A DNA stretch of 64,000 nt from RUG334 sp045599645 (GTDB lineage Bacteria; Muiribacteriota; Ozemobacteria; Ozemobacterales; Ozemobacteraceae): positions 1-64,000 of the forward strand of contig JAZRWI010000076.1 of the NCBI GenBank assembly GCA_045599645.1. The letters run 5' to 3'. A program made the translations under genes and the position numbers. The notes under the pieces are model-generated. The model was given only the letters and a program-made list of their open reading frames with translations. It did not search any database and was not told where the DNA came from. Shown piece by piece: positions 9,701-19,313 of the stretch. Positions within the stretch are counted from its first letter, which is position 1. Every line of letters begins with the position of its first letter.

Positions 9701-12700
9701 ACGGCTGGAGCGGAAAAGACATTACCTATTCCTACCTTGATAATCGCGCAGAAGCAAACTGGGATATTCCTTCAGATTCATCGGCAGTATATTATGAAAT
9801 AGCTGTGGGAACAGACCCGTATTCCAATAACGTCTTCGGCTGGCAGAACATAGGTATCGTTGACCGCTATGCTGTCACTGGCCTCGAACTAGCCAGCGGC
9901 ACAAAGTATTACACTTCAATAAGAGGTGTAAGCCAACAGAAAAATATTGTTGTCACAGGTTGTTCAGACGGTTTCACAGCTAGAAGAAGCCCTGTCGACA
10001 CAGACACAGATGCAGCACAGCATTTTAATAATGCCAGAGTTCTTGAAAACCTTGATACTGCTGGCGGTTGTCTGACTCCTACTAAACTTTCAAATGGCGG
10101 CACCGGCTATTGGAGATATTGTAAACCAGTAACTATCACAGAACCAGGCGTAACCGACCGTGTTAATGCCCCATGCAGAATCCAGTTTGCCGCCACTGGC
10201 TGTAATAATGTCAGGGAATATCGTGTAACCGACGATCAAGGCAGAGAATGTCCGCGCTACAATATAAGCAATACGGCCAATTCCCCGAATATCGTATTCT
10301 TAGTAAATATGAAAAAGGGTGAAACCAAGACATATTATGTTTATTGGGGAAACACTGCAGCGACAGAGCCTAACTATGGTTTTGTAGATTACACCAACAA
10401 GAATAGTTCGAACGCATGGACACAGTTCTATACAAGAAAAGATATGCCTGCTGGTCTTGATGAAGAAAGCAGGAACGCTAACACACTGATTCAACGAAAC
10501 GAAAACAACGACGATGCTGTTGCTACTTATAACCTAAGAAATCACCTGACTAAATTCAAATTTTTTGGTACTGACCGTAACGCCAACTGGTATATATGTA
10601 CAAACGGTTGGCTAGGCGTAACCAACATCACCAACTGGCAGTATAACGCCACCAACAGATTTGATGAATTTGTCGGAAACGCAAATGGCCGCGACTACAA
10701 CGACTACAGACGCGAAAATATCACAAGATATAACATTGGTGCCAATATTGCTCCGTTGTGGTGTGACCTTCAGGTAGGGGAAAAATGGAACCAGACAGGG
10801 GTTTTCAGAGACAACCTGACTAATCCGAAGCGCATTGCTTTTACATGGATAACCTACAGATGGTCTGTTCCTGATGACGCATACAAATTCCAGGCTGTAT
10901 TGTATGAAACAGGCGATATAGCCATACGCTATAATCTGTTGAATCCAAGAGCACTTGTTGCAGGCGGTGCCTATGACGTTGCAATCAACACGACACAGAA
11001 TACCGCAGGTATTTCAAACGGCGCAAACAACACTTCTGGCACAACAGCCGGCAGAAACAATATCTATTATCTTTACCACACACCTCTTTCAATAGGTATT
11101 AACCAGAGTCCTACAGCTTTCTATCAGTGCAGGGATGCCTTCGAAGACACTACAACCTATGGAACCACAACCAATACTGGTGAAGTAGCACACTTCGAAT
11201 CAATGGTTTTTGATACCAGAATGTCCTCTCCAAAGTGGGACAGAATGGAATATGACGTAACTGTAAGTGGAAACTGCAGAATTAATATCAGTTACAGAAC
11301 AGGTAATACGCCATTGCCTGAAATGGGTGGCTGGACAAACTGGACAGGAGCCAAAGATGTAACTACCAGCGGAAATACAGCTATTACCACAACAGGCAGA
11401 TACATACAATACAAGGCAGTATTCACACGCACAGGCAACAACGGCAACATGACCCTGGATGAAGTCAGATTCATTCATGGCGGTATAAGTATTGAAACTG
11501 TTGATGCAAAAAGAGACGGCGAAACAATAACAGAAGTTTCACAGGGTGAAAAAGACATTCCTGTTACTGTAACAATAAAGAATCTGTATGCACAGCCTGT
11601 CAGACTTACAACAGCAAACATGACATTCACTCTTGGCGGTCACACAGCTGTTATGACAAGTACATTGCCGGCAACAATAGGCATTGCACCAAACGACATT
11701 GCTACACTAACATTCAATGTAAGCATAGCAGATGACGCTCCAACAGGAGAATGCACGCTGGATGCAGTTGCTACAGCAACCTATAATGCACTAACTTTCA
11801 GCGACGACGGTGCTCAGTATCCTCATATCTGGACGGTAAAAAGCAAGGCAACCTTAAAAATAGACAAGGTTTTTTCCACAAAAACAGAAGTCACCAAGGG
11901 CCAGAGCGGTCTGCCACTAAGCGTATATATAAGCAACACAGGTGAAGCAGACTGTATTCTTGAATATGTTTATCCAAACTGGCAAGTAGGTATATACACT
12001 TTAACCTACATAGGCCCGGCAACAGGCACCACGGTTATCCCCGGAAAAGGTTCAATCGTTGCCACCTTCTCAGTTTCCATTTCTGCCCGTTCAGAATCAG
12101 GCAGTGATACAATAGGCGCTACAGCTTCTGCAACCAACATACTTTCTGGAGAATTAGTGGAAATAACTTCTACAGAAATTCCACATATCTGGATTATCCA
12201 GAATCCGGCTTCTCTTGTTCTCACAGAAGTAATAGCTTCAAGCACTGTTTATAGAGGCCAGAAAAATAATGCCGTCATTTTGCGTGCCCAGAATCAGGGC
12301 GAAGCAGAAATGATATGGTATGCAAACGAAAGTGAAATATTGTTCTCACCACATATTGGAAGCTATGAAAATATAAGAAAAGATTCCGGAGAAGATTATA
12401 TAAATCTGGTCAGCAACGAAATGGCCGACACCACTTACATGGTAGACATAAAAGCCGATACTGCAACAGGTACTGATAATATCGACGGCAACATTTATGG
12501 TATTGAAATAAACACCTTAAACGAAGAAGAATATACCGACGGCGCTCTTGTTCCAGGCCAATGGACGATTTATGCAGAAAAAGTAAATACCTACAAGGAC
12601 GCTAATCATACAAACGAAACAAACAGCTATAACAAGCCAGAAGGTTCAAACAAAGTAATTATATACTGCATGGCGGAAAACTTATCTTATACTGAAGAAT

Positions 12701-15700
12701 ACAGATTCCACTGGTATGATCCCGATGGTGTGGAATTTATCGAAACAGAGCCCCGCTCAACAGACATGGGCAACGCACTATATTACGAATACGAAATAGA
12801 TTCTTCCAGTAAAAGCGGTGTATATACAATTACGGTCACAAATCCATTAAATACTGTTGTATGCTGCCAAAACACTTTTGAAATAGTTGCTCCAGCCTCA
12901 ATGGTAGCAAGTTTTACACTTCCGACATCAGTAACTGTAGGCCAGAATTTTACAGCCTCATTTACATATATAAATGAGGGCGGAGCTGTAATAGAAAGCG
13001 CCACTCTCGGTGTTCCTGTAACCACCTCAGGAACTGGCAGAGCCACCTTGATTCCAGCAGCAGACGGCACCGAATTTTCTCCCAAATACAGTGATGTAAC
13101 AGGTTACGGACAAGCCACAGCAACCTATAACTTTACAGCAGCCTCTGCAGGCACCTTCCAATTAAGCAACACTGCAACTGGTTTTGACGCTAATTCAGGA
13201 AAAACTCTTACTGTAACCAACGTAAATTCAAACATCTGTAATATTCAGACTCCTCCAAACATAACTATCACTCTTAACGCGCTTCCAACAGCCAACGTCT
13301 TTTTAAATCAGAAAAATCTGATTATTACAGCTACCATCAGAAATAGTGGCCAGGCAACTGCTATAATCGAAACAGCAAGCCTTACCAGCCTTATAGGAAC
13401 ATATAATCAGGAATTAACCAGTCAGACGCTTCCATTCGAACTTGCAGCCAATGAAACCAAAACATTGACCTTTAACATAGAGGTTGATTCTAATTCTGCA
13501 ACAGGCCTGGACACATTAAAGATAGAAAGCGTATGGCATGATAAAAACTGGCCTGAATCTGGCCAGACCAAATCAGAATCAAATACAAGACAATGGACTA
13601 TCAATTCAGTTGGTATAACCCTCTCAAGCGATGACAACTTTGATACCATACAATCAGACTTCTCACGAGGTCAGACAGTGAACGTAAAAGCTTACGGCCT
13701 GACTCCTAACACTCAATACTACAGAATCAGATTCTATAATACCAAAATAAATCAGCAGGCTAATGTTCCAACAGGTTATATAGCCGACAACCAAGGTTGT
13801 TCAGGGTTATTAGCCGCTGATGCAAACGGCTATGTGTTCCACCAGTATACATTGCCTGCTAATGCAAAAATTGGTGACTGGAGCGTTACCATTGAATCAT
13901 GCGGTACTTCTGCAACAACAGAAGCTACTACTCGTGGAGCAATGCTTGGCTTGCAATATTTCAGAGTATTGAATGCTCCATCACTCAGAGCAACCTTAAC
14001 AATTGACGATAGTGAAGAAATTTTCGTCGGTGATACTTTCAAGGTTACGATGTCAGTCACAAATCCAACCGCAGACAGTGCTGATGTAAGAGACATATTC
14101 CCATACAACCTGATTCAGTCAGGAACAGCTGGAAGCGCAGTCTTAATTACTGGTCCAGAACCAGCCACATTCACTGTTAGAGCCGGTGAAACAAAGAACT
14201 TTGAATACACCTTCAAAGCGATAACAGACACAGGCAACACAGCCAATGCCAACAACAGATTCAAGCTTACAACAGCTACCTATGCAGCAGAAGGTATAAA
14301 TTCCAATGCATGGACAGCAGTCTATGCTCCTGTTGTAGTATCAAACGGCCTGATAATTTACAGTGAAGAAATCGACGTTACACCAAACCCAGTTGATTTC
14401 GGTCATACAGTCAGTTACGATGATTATGGGCACATGGTTTGTGGTGAAAGCTTTGTAAAATCTGACTTTACCGTATTGAAAATAGGAAATTACCCGGCAA
14501 AAAATATAAGACTTAATTCAGCCGACTTTAACGGGCCGACAGTAGACGGTATTATGGCTAGAATCAGCAAGGTATACTTCTCCATAAATCCAGAAGTAGT
14601 TCCTGTTTTAAACACAGACACCTTAATACCTGCCACATTACAAATACCATACAACCAAGCGCCTGGCGAATACAATACGAATATGTTCGTATACAGTGAT
14701 GCAAATGACAATAAAGTCTTTGACACCGGTGAAATCACTGCTAATTTCAAGGCACGTGTAAGCGTAGACAAATGCTGGCTAATAAAAGCAACAGAAGAAG
14801 AAATCAATATGGGCGCCTGGCCAAAAGGTGATAAAGGTACTATAACAGACGACTTTGCCGTTACTTTCTTCAATGCCGGCAATCAACCTCTGAGTCAAGT
14901 CAAAATTCTTCAAAACCCGGAAGTTATCCGTATCAGCCCTTCGTCTGGCACCTCTGAACTTTCATTTACTGTTTCAGAAACCACAATAGGTCCAATGGCT
15001 GTCGGCGAATATCATACAGTCCAGATTCATGCAGATACAACAACAGAAAACGTTTCAGGTGTTTATGTTGTTTCTTTTGCCATATGGGATGACATAAACA
15101 ATAATGGCTTCATTAATCCGAAACCGGAAGGTTATGTAGTAGACTCCCCGGAAAAAGTTGTAGAATTTGAATCAGACACTGTACAAATAATTAGAATGAT
15201 CATTACCATAGGTGATATCGGTTTCACGCTTTCACCATCGGCCATACATGCCTACAATGTTCCAAGTTCCTCTACAGCAGTATCTGGAACATTCCCCGGT
15301 TTTGAAAACCTGACTATTACCAATAACGGGGAATTGAGCCTTACACGTCTCAAACTCCAACTGGGAGACGGGAGTTCTGGAGCATTCCTTAGCGAAGATG
15401 GCGAACACAGTATTCCACCAGACAGTGTAATCATTACTCCAAATACACTGAAAGAAGAAATTAACATTGGCGAAAGCGATGTATTTTCAATTTCAGCATA
15501 TTCACCAGCCAACACCTATAGCGCTACCTATACTGCTGATCTGTTTATATACAGCGATGATAACAATGACGGAATAATGAATGATAGAGAATTCAGGCAA
15601 AAGGTTGATTTTTCATTATATACAAGCATAACCAAAAAAATTCAGGTATCACAGAAAACAGTAACCCTCGGCGGCATCAATGCAGGTGGGACTAAGATTC

Positions 15701-18195
15701 AAACCTTCAGCTGCCGCAACACTGGTAACGTAAAGCTGGAAAATCTTTATATAAGGTTCCAGAATCTCGTTCACCAGACAGATAACACTCATGTAATCGA
15801 GAGTGGTTATTTATCTATGTATCCGAAAGATGAAAAATGGTTTGCATCTGGTGAACCTGGTGAATTTTTCTATCCGGATATCATGCTGGACATCCCGGAA
15901 TCGGCCGTAGACGGTGTTTATATAACATCCATGGATTGTGAAATCTTTGAAGATGAAAACAAAAACGGTGTCCGTGATGAAGGCGAAGTTTATGATACGT
16001 TTAAAATACAGATTGAAATCGGTGACCTATTGATTGACGTTCTTCAGGACGAAGTCAAAACCCAGGGTGAATCTGGAACTAAGTCAGATGCAGTCGCCTT
16101 TGACGTTAAGAATATCGGTTCTCTTGACGTTGTAAATGTTGTTGCTTCAACTACAACATTAGTTTCAACCTCAGGGAATCCTGATATACCAAGCTCCAGC
16201 TCCGTATTTACCCCAGTCTCTATCTCAACCCTTGTTGGCGGACAGATAAAGCAGCTCAACTGGGCAGTTAATGTTCCTTCTGGCCAGGAAGCAGGCACTT
16301 ACACTTGCACTATTACGGTATGGGGCGATGGCGACCGCAATGGCAAATACGATGAAGGTGAAGCAATCGACACTCTGGAAGGCACTCTTGTTGTAGAAGA
16401 AACAATCAGAATAGATGTAACAGCAGATACTCTTGAAATCGGTGAAACCCTCAGTAATCTAAGTAGCGTCAGTGGTTCTATCGAAATCAAAAATACAGGA
16501 AACGTTGCTATAAGTGCTACAACAGGCACTGTTAAGACAGTACAACAGAATCTTGTAGGCGGTTCCGGCATAATTGAAGCTGAAAAAATCACAGCACAGC
16601 TTCAAAGCAGCAGCATCGACCTGAATGGTTCAATATTGGCTACCTACACAGTCTCTATGGGCACCGAAATTATTCCTAGCGGCACCTACAGCGGCAAGCA
16701 GAAGGTTTATGTCGACATAAATAATAATAATCAGTGGGACGAAGACGAACCATACGATGAATTTACTTTAAAAGTAACCGTTGGTGAAAGAATACTTGTT
16801 CTTAATCCTAACCCACTTGATTTTGGCCATGTATCTGTAGGCGAACTTAAAGACGCAACAGTCAAAGCCATAAACGAAGGCACTGCCAACATCAAACGTC
16901 TCATCGCGAAATGTGAAAAGAAGTGTGATTGCGGCTGTTCAGACACTACAATCACCTTGACAAGTCCAATCAATTCTGTAACCTTGAAAGCCGGCGACCC
17001 TACACCAAGGGATTTCAACTTCAGCCTTAGCGTAGGTAATACTACTGTCGGTCAGCATACAGAAATATGGCGTTTCATCGATGATGACAATGAAAACGGC
17101 AGATGGGATGAAGCCAACAACGAATATTCTGTTCAATACACTATTACATACTACATTGATCCATTAATCTTCCTTGAAATCACACCTTCCGTTGCATCTA
17201 TTACAATGCTGCAGGGGGAAGTAGCTACTATGGCCTTCATTGTAACCAACAAAGGTAACGTTGACGTTGACCTCCAGAACTGCAAATGGAATTTCCCATC
17301 TGTTCTTACTGATGTAACCTCAATGAACGAGCTTTCTGGCAGCGTATTTGATTACGTAACAACACCGATAAATGTTCTGGCAAAAGGTGAAAGTGCTACC
17401 TATGAAATTTCTATTACAATTCCAGAAAATCAGACACCGGGCACATTTGGTCCCGGAGCCCAGATTCTTGAATACAACCCGCCAGCCGGGTCTGATTACA
17501 AGGCAGCCAGCTTTATTGTGCCAACAACCATAGTAGTCAACAAATCCAAGAAGGACATTATTGTTCCTAGTTCGACAGTTCATCAGCCAATAGACCCGTC
17601 TGTATTCACTCAAAATGCAACAGATACAACATATTTCCTGTCTGCATGGGTAAGTCCGGGGTATGATACTAACAATCCATGCTCTGCTAATCTCAGCGTT
17701 GTAAGATATAATGCAGAAGGAATACCAATAGCAGCAGCAACAGTTATGTTAGATAATCAAAGCAGAAATCCAACAATACTGAAATCTACCGATAATTCTA
17801 TTTTTGGAAAAGATTATCCAGACGCAATACCTAACAGTAAACTTGATTATGTAAGTGTTGGCAACCCATGTGGTATTATAGGAAACCCGGTATTGGCAAG
17901 AGACGAAAGCGCTATTGATGAAAGCAAAAGATATCTAAAATTTTACAGGCTTTATCTTGCTTTCAAGGTCCCAAGCGAATTAGGCAGTGACACAATAAGA
18001 ATACTGCTGTCACAAAGTACTGACCCTACCTATGATTATACAGCTTCGACCACAGTCTATTTTGATGGTATCAAGCTTGAAAAGGCAGTATTGCCAAATC
18101 AAGACAGACCAACAACATATCACCAGGGAACAACTCTGATTTCACCGTCACAGCAGATAGATATATCTGGGAAGCATAGATATTACGAATGGTAA
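6757..18195 (+). CDS. Giant secreted multidomain protein (3812 residues)
   Basis: A very large exported protein, probably a surface adhesin or structural protein. A signal peptide (about residues 1-28, cut after STFA) precedes a carbohydrate-binding-like start (NPDFTNGTTGWS). Repeated fibronectin III-like domains follow from about 205 to 860, each with a YKIYRST..G.Y-type strand. A DUF2341 domain lies at about 1138-1201 (ending YYVYWGN), then a beta-sandwich with YICTNGWLGV and IAPLWCDL at about 1240-1420. The middle resembles CARDB/DUF11-type Ig folds. Between about 2530 and 3480 are seven roughly 130-residue repeats, most ending in an Asp/Asn-rich EF-hand-like loop (for example DENKNGVRDEGE, DGDRNGKYDEGE) that should bind calcium. 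The C-terminus (STTVYFDGIKLEKA) is lectin-like. No sortase motif or C-terminal anchor is visible. It has its own promoter. Function beyond secretion is inferred. Confidence 0.9.
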   Translation: MALRQRIRQFICLISVLVFCFAANSTFALEQLQNPDFTNGTTGWSTNTRINGYGGVIGIGALNSTISANNSNVTIVGDKNSNTARAIDGLVYQSFRTPANAVNVKFSWGNWSLAIVNSGNGNSTISGTLAQIMYGTSGNDANYTNGALLSNTGGQTANTTVNTTAGSRTLRLNTNTTYYAKIYAYASMQRKKYTMSVDKLSVNFSPSNLRAEVNTIANVINDSRVMPATGVTLSWAASTGNATLKQYNIYRSTTSGSGYTLVGTTTGTTYNDIPTVGGNLYYVVTDVDTDNVESPYSIEASAYYLPPVTNLTGSVLTDGWVRVSLTWTQPSNYTGSAKVYRSETQGGPYTFMNWGGGTAANPYTEQGLTEGRAYYYIVTYPDYTINAHAPISNELKLVYILPPTNFKAGIGVNPTNDSTEATLSWDRKNLAGLQGYKIYRSTTENGTYSLVATIPNGTTSYTDPNLTAGTTYYYRLTCYTAAGESGYTQIRAAKNPINLSGQLVGGGVRLQWTAPNPQNNNHGGYQVFYGTSKTNLTKLVDWHGETTYTHNITIADGDSYYYVVKEMGYDHESGYSNFVKVGSIAPPTQLTAEMAITLNWRASTTNQAKVAGYNVYRSETAGGPYTSVATLGKVTTYNDTTAQCDITYYYVVTTRNAQGAESEYSNEVTFKIPKPDAPTLAGELTENGVELSWNNITYAYPAYFGSYKVYRSTSPDSGYTLIQTLTSPTNSYIDTTSLTNSSYYYVVTACSTLGHESDYSNKVEIKVPTLPTPTLSGVQDGTEVLLTWPAVDYVSTYFSGYKLYRSEVSSSDYTLIATLNSSTLSYSDADVETDHTYYYVLTCTNTLGSESPYSNEVSISMTSGITLSVSLDSSVSPELVLTTSDIANIPVNWTITSKLPDLTITSYNVTIAKSDGTDVKTDTETNTSALTHTVNNVLLRNNEYYIAKVEVFYNYKGENLSSVFYSDNMLHAITPATLNIRDGWSGKDITYSYLDNRAEANWDIPSDSSAVYYEIAVGTDPYSNNVFGWQNIGIVDRYAVTGLELASGTKYYTSIRGVSQQKNIVVTGCSDGFTARRSPVDTDTDAAQHFNNARVLENLDTAGGCLTPTKLSNGGTGYWRYCKPVTITEPGVTDRVNAPCRIQFAATGCNNVREYRVTDDQGRECPRYNISNTANSPNIVFLVNMKKGETKTYYVYWGNTAATEPNYGFVDYTNKNSSNAWTQFYTRKDMPAGLDEESRNANTLIQRNENNDDAVATYNLRNHLTKFKFFGTDRNANWYICTNGWLGVTNITNWQYNATNRFDEFVGNANGRDYNDYRRENITRYNIGANIAPLWCDLQVGEKWNQTGVFRDNLTNPKRIAFTWITYRWSVPDDAYKFQAVLYETGDIAIRYNLLNPRALVAGGAYDVAINTTQNTAGISNGANNTSGTTAGRNNIYYLYHTPLSIGINQSPTAFYQCRDAFEDTTTYGTTTNTGEVAHFESMVFDTRMSSPKWDRMEYDVTVSGNCRINISYRTGNTPLPEMGGWTNWTGAKDVTTSGNTAITTTGRYIQYKAVFTRTGNNGNMTLDEVRFIHGGISIETVDAKRDGETITEVSQGEKDIPVTVTIKNLYAQPVRLTTANMTFTLGGHTAVMTSTLPATIGIAPNDIATLTFNVSIADDAPTGECTLDAVATATYNALTFSDDGAQYPHIWTVKSKATLKIDKVFSTKTEVTKGQSGLPLSVYISNTGEADCILEYVYPNWQVGIYTLTYIGPATGTTVIPGKGSIVATFSVSISARSESGSDTIGATASATNILSGELVEITSTEIPHIWIIQNPASLVLTEVIASSTVYRGQKNNAVILRAQNQGEAEMIWYANESEILFSPHIGSYENIRKDSGEDYINLVSNEMADTTYMVDIKADTATGTDNIDGNIYGIEINTLNEEEYTDGALVPGQWTIYAEKVNTYKDANHTNETNSYNKPEGSNKVIIYCMAENLSYTEEYRFHWYDPDGVEFIETEPRSTDMGNALYYEYEIDSSSKSGVYTITVTNPLNTVVCCQNTFEIVAPASMVASFTLPTSVTVGQNFTASFTYINEGGAVIESATLGVPVTTSGTGRATLIPAADGTEFSPKYSDVTGYGQATATYNFTAASAGTFQLSNTATGFDANSGKTLTVTNVNSNICNIQTPPNITITLNALPTANVFLNQKNLIITATIRNSGQATAIIETASLTSLIGTYNQELTSQTLPFELAANETKTLTFNIEVDSNSATGLDTLKIESVWHDKNWPESGQTKSESNTRQWTINSVGITLSSDDNFDTIQSDFSRGQTVNVKAYGLTPNTQYYRIRFYNTKINQQANVPTGYIADNQGCSGLLAADANGYVFHQYTLPANAKIGDWSVTIESCGTSATTEATTRGAMLGLQYFRVLNAPSLRATLTIDDSEEIFVGDTFKVTMSVTNPTADSADVRDIFPYNLIQSGTAGSAVLITGPEPATFTVRAGETKNFEYTFKAITDTGNTANANNRFKLTTATYAAEGINSNAWTAVYAPVVVSNGLIIYSEEIDVTPNPVDFGHTVSYDDYGHMVCGESFVKSDFTVLKIGNYPAKNIRLNSADFNGPTVDGIMARISKVYFSINPEVVPVLNTDTLIPATLQIPYNQAPGEYNTNMFVYSDANDNKVFDTGEITANFKARVSVDKCWLIKATEEEINMGAWPKGDKGTITDDFAVTFFNAGNQPLSQVKILQNPEVIRISPSSGTSELSFTVSETTIGPMAVGEYHTVQIHADTTTENVSGVYVVSFAIWDDINNNGFINPKPEGYVVDSPEKVVEFESDTVQIIRMIITIGDIGFTLSPSAIHAYNVPSSSTAVSGTFPGFENLTITNNGELSLTRLKLQLGDGSSGAFLSEDGEHSIPPDSVIITPNTLKEEINIGESDVFSISAYSPANTYSATYTADLFIYSDDNNDGIMNDREFRQKVDFSLYTSITKKIQVSQKTVTLGGINAGGTKIQTFSCRNTGNVKLENLYIRFQNLVHQTDNTHVIESGYLSMYPKDEKWFASGEPGEFFYPDIMLDIPESAVDGVYITSMDCEIFEDENKNGVRDEGEVYDTFKIQIEIGDLLIDVLQDEVKTQGESGTKSDAVAFDVKNIGSLDVVNVVASTTTLVSTSGNPDIPSSSSVFTPVSISTLVGGQIKQLNWAVNVPSGQEAGTYTCTITVWGDGDRNGKYDEGEAIDTLEGTLVVEETIRIDVTADTLEIGETLSNLSSVSGSIEIKNTGNVAISATTGTVKTVQQNLVGGSGIIEAEKITAQLQSSSIDLNGSILATYTVSMGTEIIPSGTYSGKQKVYVDINNNNQWDEDEPYDEFTLKVTVGERILVLNPNPLDFGHVSVGELKDATVKAINEGTANIKRLIAKCEKKCDCGCSDTTITLTSPINSVTLKAGDPTPRDFNFSLSVGNTTVGQHTEIWRFIDDDNENGRWDEANNEYSVQYTITYYIDPLIFLEITPSVASITMLQGEVATMAFIVTNKGNVDVDLQNCKWNFPSVLTDVTSMNELSGSVFDYVTTPINVLAKGESATYEISITIPENQTPGTFGPGAQILEYNPPAGSDYKAASFIVPTTIVVNKSKKDIIVPSSTVHQPIDPSVFTQNATDTTYFLSAWVSPGYDTNNPCSANLSVVRYNAEGIPIAAATVMLDNQSRNPTILKSTDNSIFGKDYPDAIPNSKLDYVSVGNPCGIIGNPVLARDESAIDESKRYLKFYRLYLAFKVPSELGSDTIRILLSQSTDPTYDYTASTTVYFDGIKLEKAVLPNQDRPTTYHQGTTLISPSQQIDISGKHRYYEW

Positions 18196-18202
18196 TAAGA
18201 AG

Positions 18203-18331
18203 GTCAGCGCTGTGCGCTGACGTGAATACCGGCCTTTGGCCGGTGTGAAAAACCTTCGGTAGTGAAAACTTGCTTCGCAAGAGTGAATACCTGCCGCGTT
18301 GCGGCAGGTGTGAAATGCCGCTTTTGCGGCG
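18203..18331. repeat. Hairpin array (gtgaa linker)
   Basis: Six mini-hairpins lie in a row: GTCAGCGC-TGT-GCGCTGAC, CCGGCC-TTT-GGCCGG, ACC-TTC-GGT, CTTGC-TTC-GCAAG, CTGCCGC-GTT-GCGGCAG and GCCGC-TTTT-GCGGC. Each pair is separated by a linker containing GTGAA. Arm sequences are unrelated between units while the linker is constant. It lies just 3' of the giant gene. Confidence 0.75.
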
Positions 18332-18463
18332 TGGATTTTAGCCTTTTTTTTACAGCTTTGCGGCGTGGACTTTAGCCTTTTTTTACAGCATTGCGGCGTG
18401 GATTTTAGCCTTTTTTTACAGCTTTGCGGCGTGGATTTCACGCTTACCATTGCGACGTGGATT
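18323..18463. repeat. 33-34 bp tandem repeat, five copies
   Basis: The unit begins TTTGCGGCGTGGATTTTAGC and continues with a run of 7-8 T and ACAGC. Starts are at 18323, 18357, 18390, 18423 and a degenerate copy at 18449. The first copy overlaps the last hairpin of the preceding array, so a GC stem followed by a T-run could also end transcription of the giant gene. Confidence 0.75.
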
Positions 18464-18518
18464 ATTTTATTTTTGTTACACAAATGTAGACTTGTAAATC
18501 TCGGTTGAATTAAATAAC

Positions 18519-18547
18519 TTGAAACGGTACCCTTTTTCTTGTAGAAT
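18519..18547 (+). promoter_or_regulatory. Sigma-70-type promoter of the pilin-like operon
   Basis: TTGAAA (18519-18524), a 17-bp spacer and TAGAAT (18542-18547). The ATG at 18564 lies only about 10 nt after the expected transcription start. This argues against an upstream TTG start, which would lie inside the promoter. Confidence 0.65.
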
Positions 18548-18563
18548 ATTAAGTTACGAAATT

Positions 18564-19313
18564 ATGCAAACTTTTAGCAAAAACTTAATCAATGCTAGTC
18601 AGAAAAAGGGTATGACCTTGATGGAAATCATGGTCGCACTCCTTATTCTTGCATTCGCTTTTTTGCCTATAATAGGTGTCATCGGTACATCAACCAAAGA
18701 TACAGATGTTGCCAACTCCTATGTTTACGCGCAAACAACTGCACGAAACATATTAGACACCCTGTTAGATGATGTTCCATTTAATTCAATAAAAGAAGGC
18801 ACATCAGGCGAAGATCCGGTTGCTAAGCTTTATGACTACGGCACATACAAAGTAGATTCCTTTCTGGACATGATTGGTGCTACCAATGAAAACGCCAAGG
18901 GTGAAATCGTTGACGAACGCGGAACTACTTATACGATAAAGATTTACTGTTTCCCAATACCAGTAAGTAAAGGCAGTGGTGTAGACGTAAGCAACGAAAT
19001 ACTGTTTTCTTACCTTAAGCGCCCTAAATATGAAGGCACTAAGGCTGAAGAAGCGGATTTGTTCTATACCTATAAATCAGATGATGCAAGCAGTTATCTG
19101 CAACCCAAAAGTCCAGACCCATACACAATGGATGTTGCAACTGCAACCTATGGTGCCTACGATTTGGGTGCAAGACCTAATGCATTAACCAGTGAATATT
19201 ATGTCATGAAAAAGATTCTGTTTAAGATGACATGGAAAAGCCGTGACGGTCACGACAGAAGTCTTGAATTGTTTACTATGAAAGCAAATCTTGATTCGGA
19301 GGCTGGCAAATGA
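18564..19313 (+). CDS. Type IV pilin-like / pseudopilin protein (PilV/GspI-like)
   Basis: A 249-residue prepilin-like protein. Near the N-terminus it has the prepilin peptidase motif KKG followed by MTLMEIMVALLILAFAFLPI, with Glu at position 5 of the mature protein and a long hydrophobic helix. Such proteins are cleaved and methylated by PilD and assemble into type IV pili or type II secretion pseudopili. The mature domain has no obvious signature. I chose the ATG at 18564 because an upstream in-frame TTG is part of the promoter; there is no clear Shine-Dalgarno. It is first of five closely packed genes, and its end overlaps the next gene by 4 bp (ATGA). Confidence 0.85.
   Translation: MQTFSKNLINASQKKGMTLMEIMVALLILAFAFLPIIGVIGTSTKDTDVANSYVYAQTTARNILDTLLDDVPFNSIKEGTSGEDPVAKLYDYGTYKVDSFLDMIGATNENAKGEIVDERGTTYTIKIYCFPIPVSKGSGVDVSNEILFSYLKRPKYEGTKAEEADLFYTYKSDDASSYLQPKSPDPYTMDVATATYGAYDLGARPNALTSEYYVMKKILFKMTWKSRDGHDRSLELFTMKANLDSEAGK

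Noticed and set aside
14691..17127. Dockerin domains in the giant protein
   Set aside because: Loops are single, one per beta-sandwich of about 130 residues, not paired within 60-70 residues as in dockerins; no cohesin seen.
18148..18483. Lys/Cys-rich minus-strand open frame
   Set aside because: It reads the 33-bp tandem repeat and hairpin array, with no ribosome site or family resemblance.
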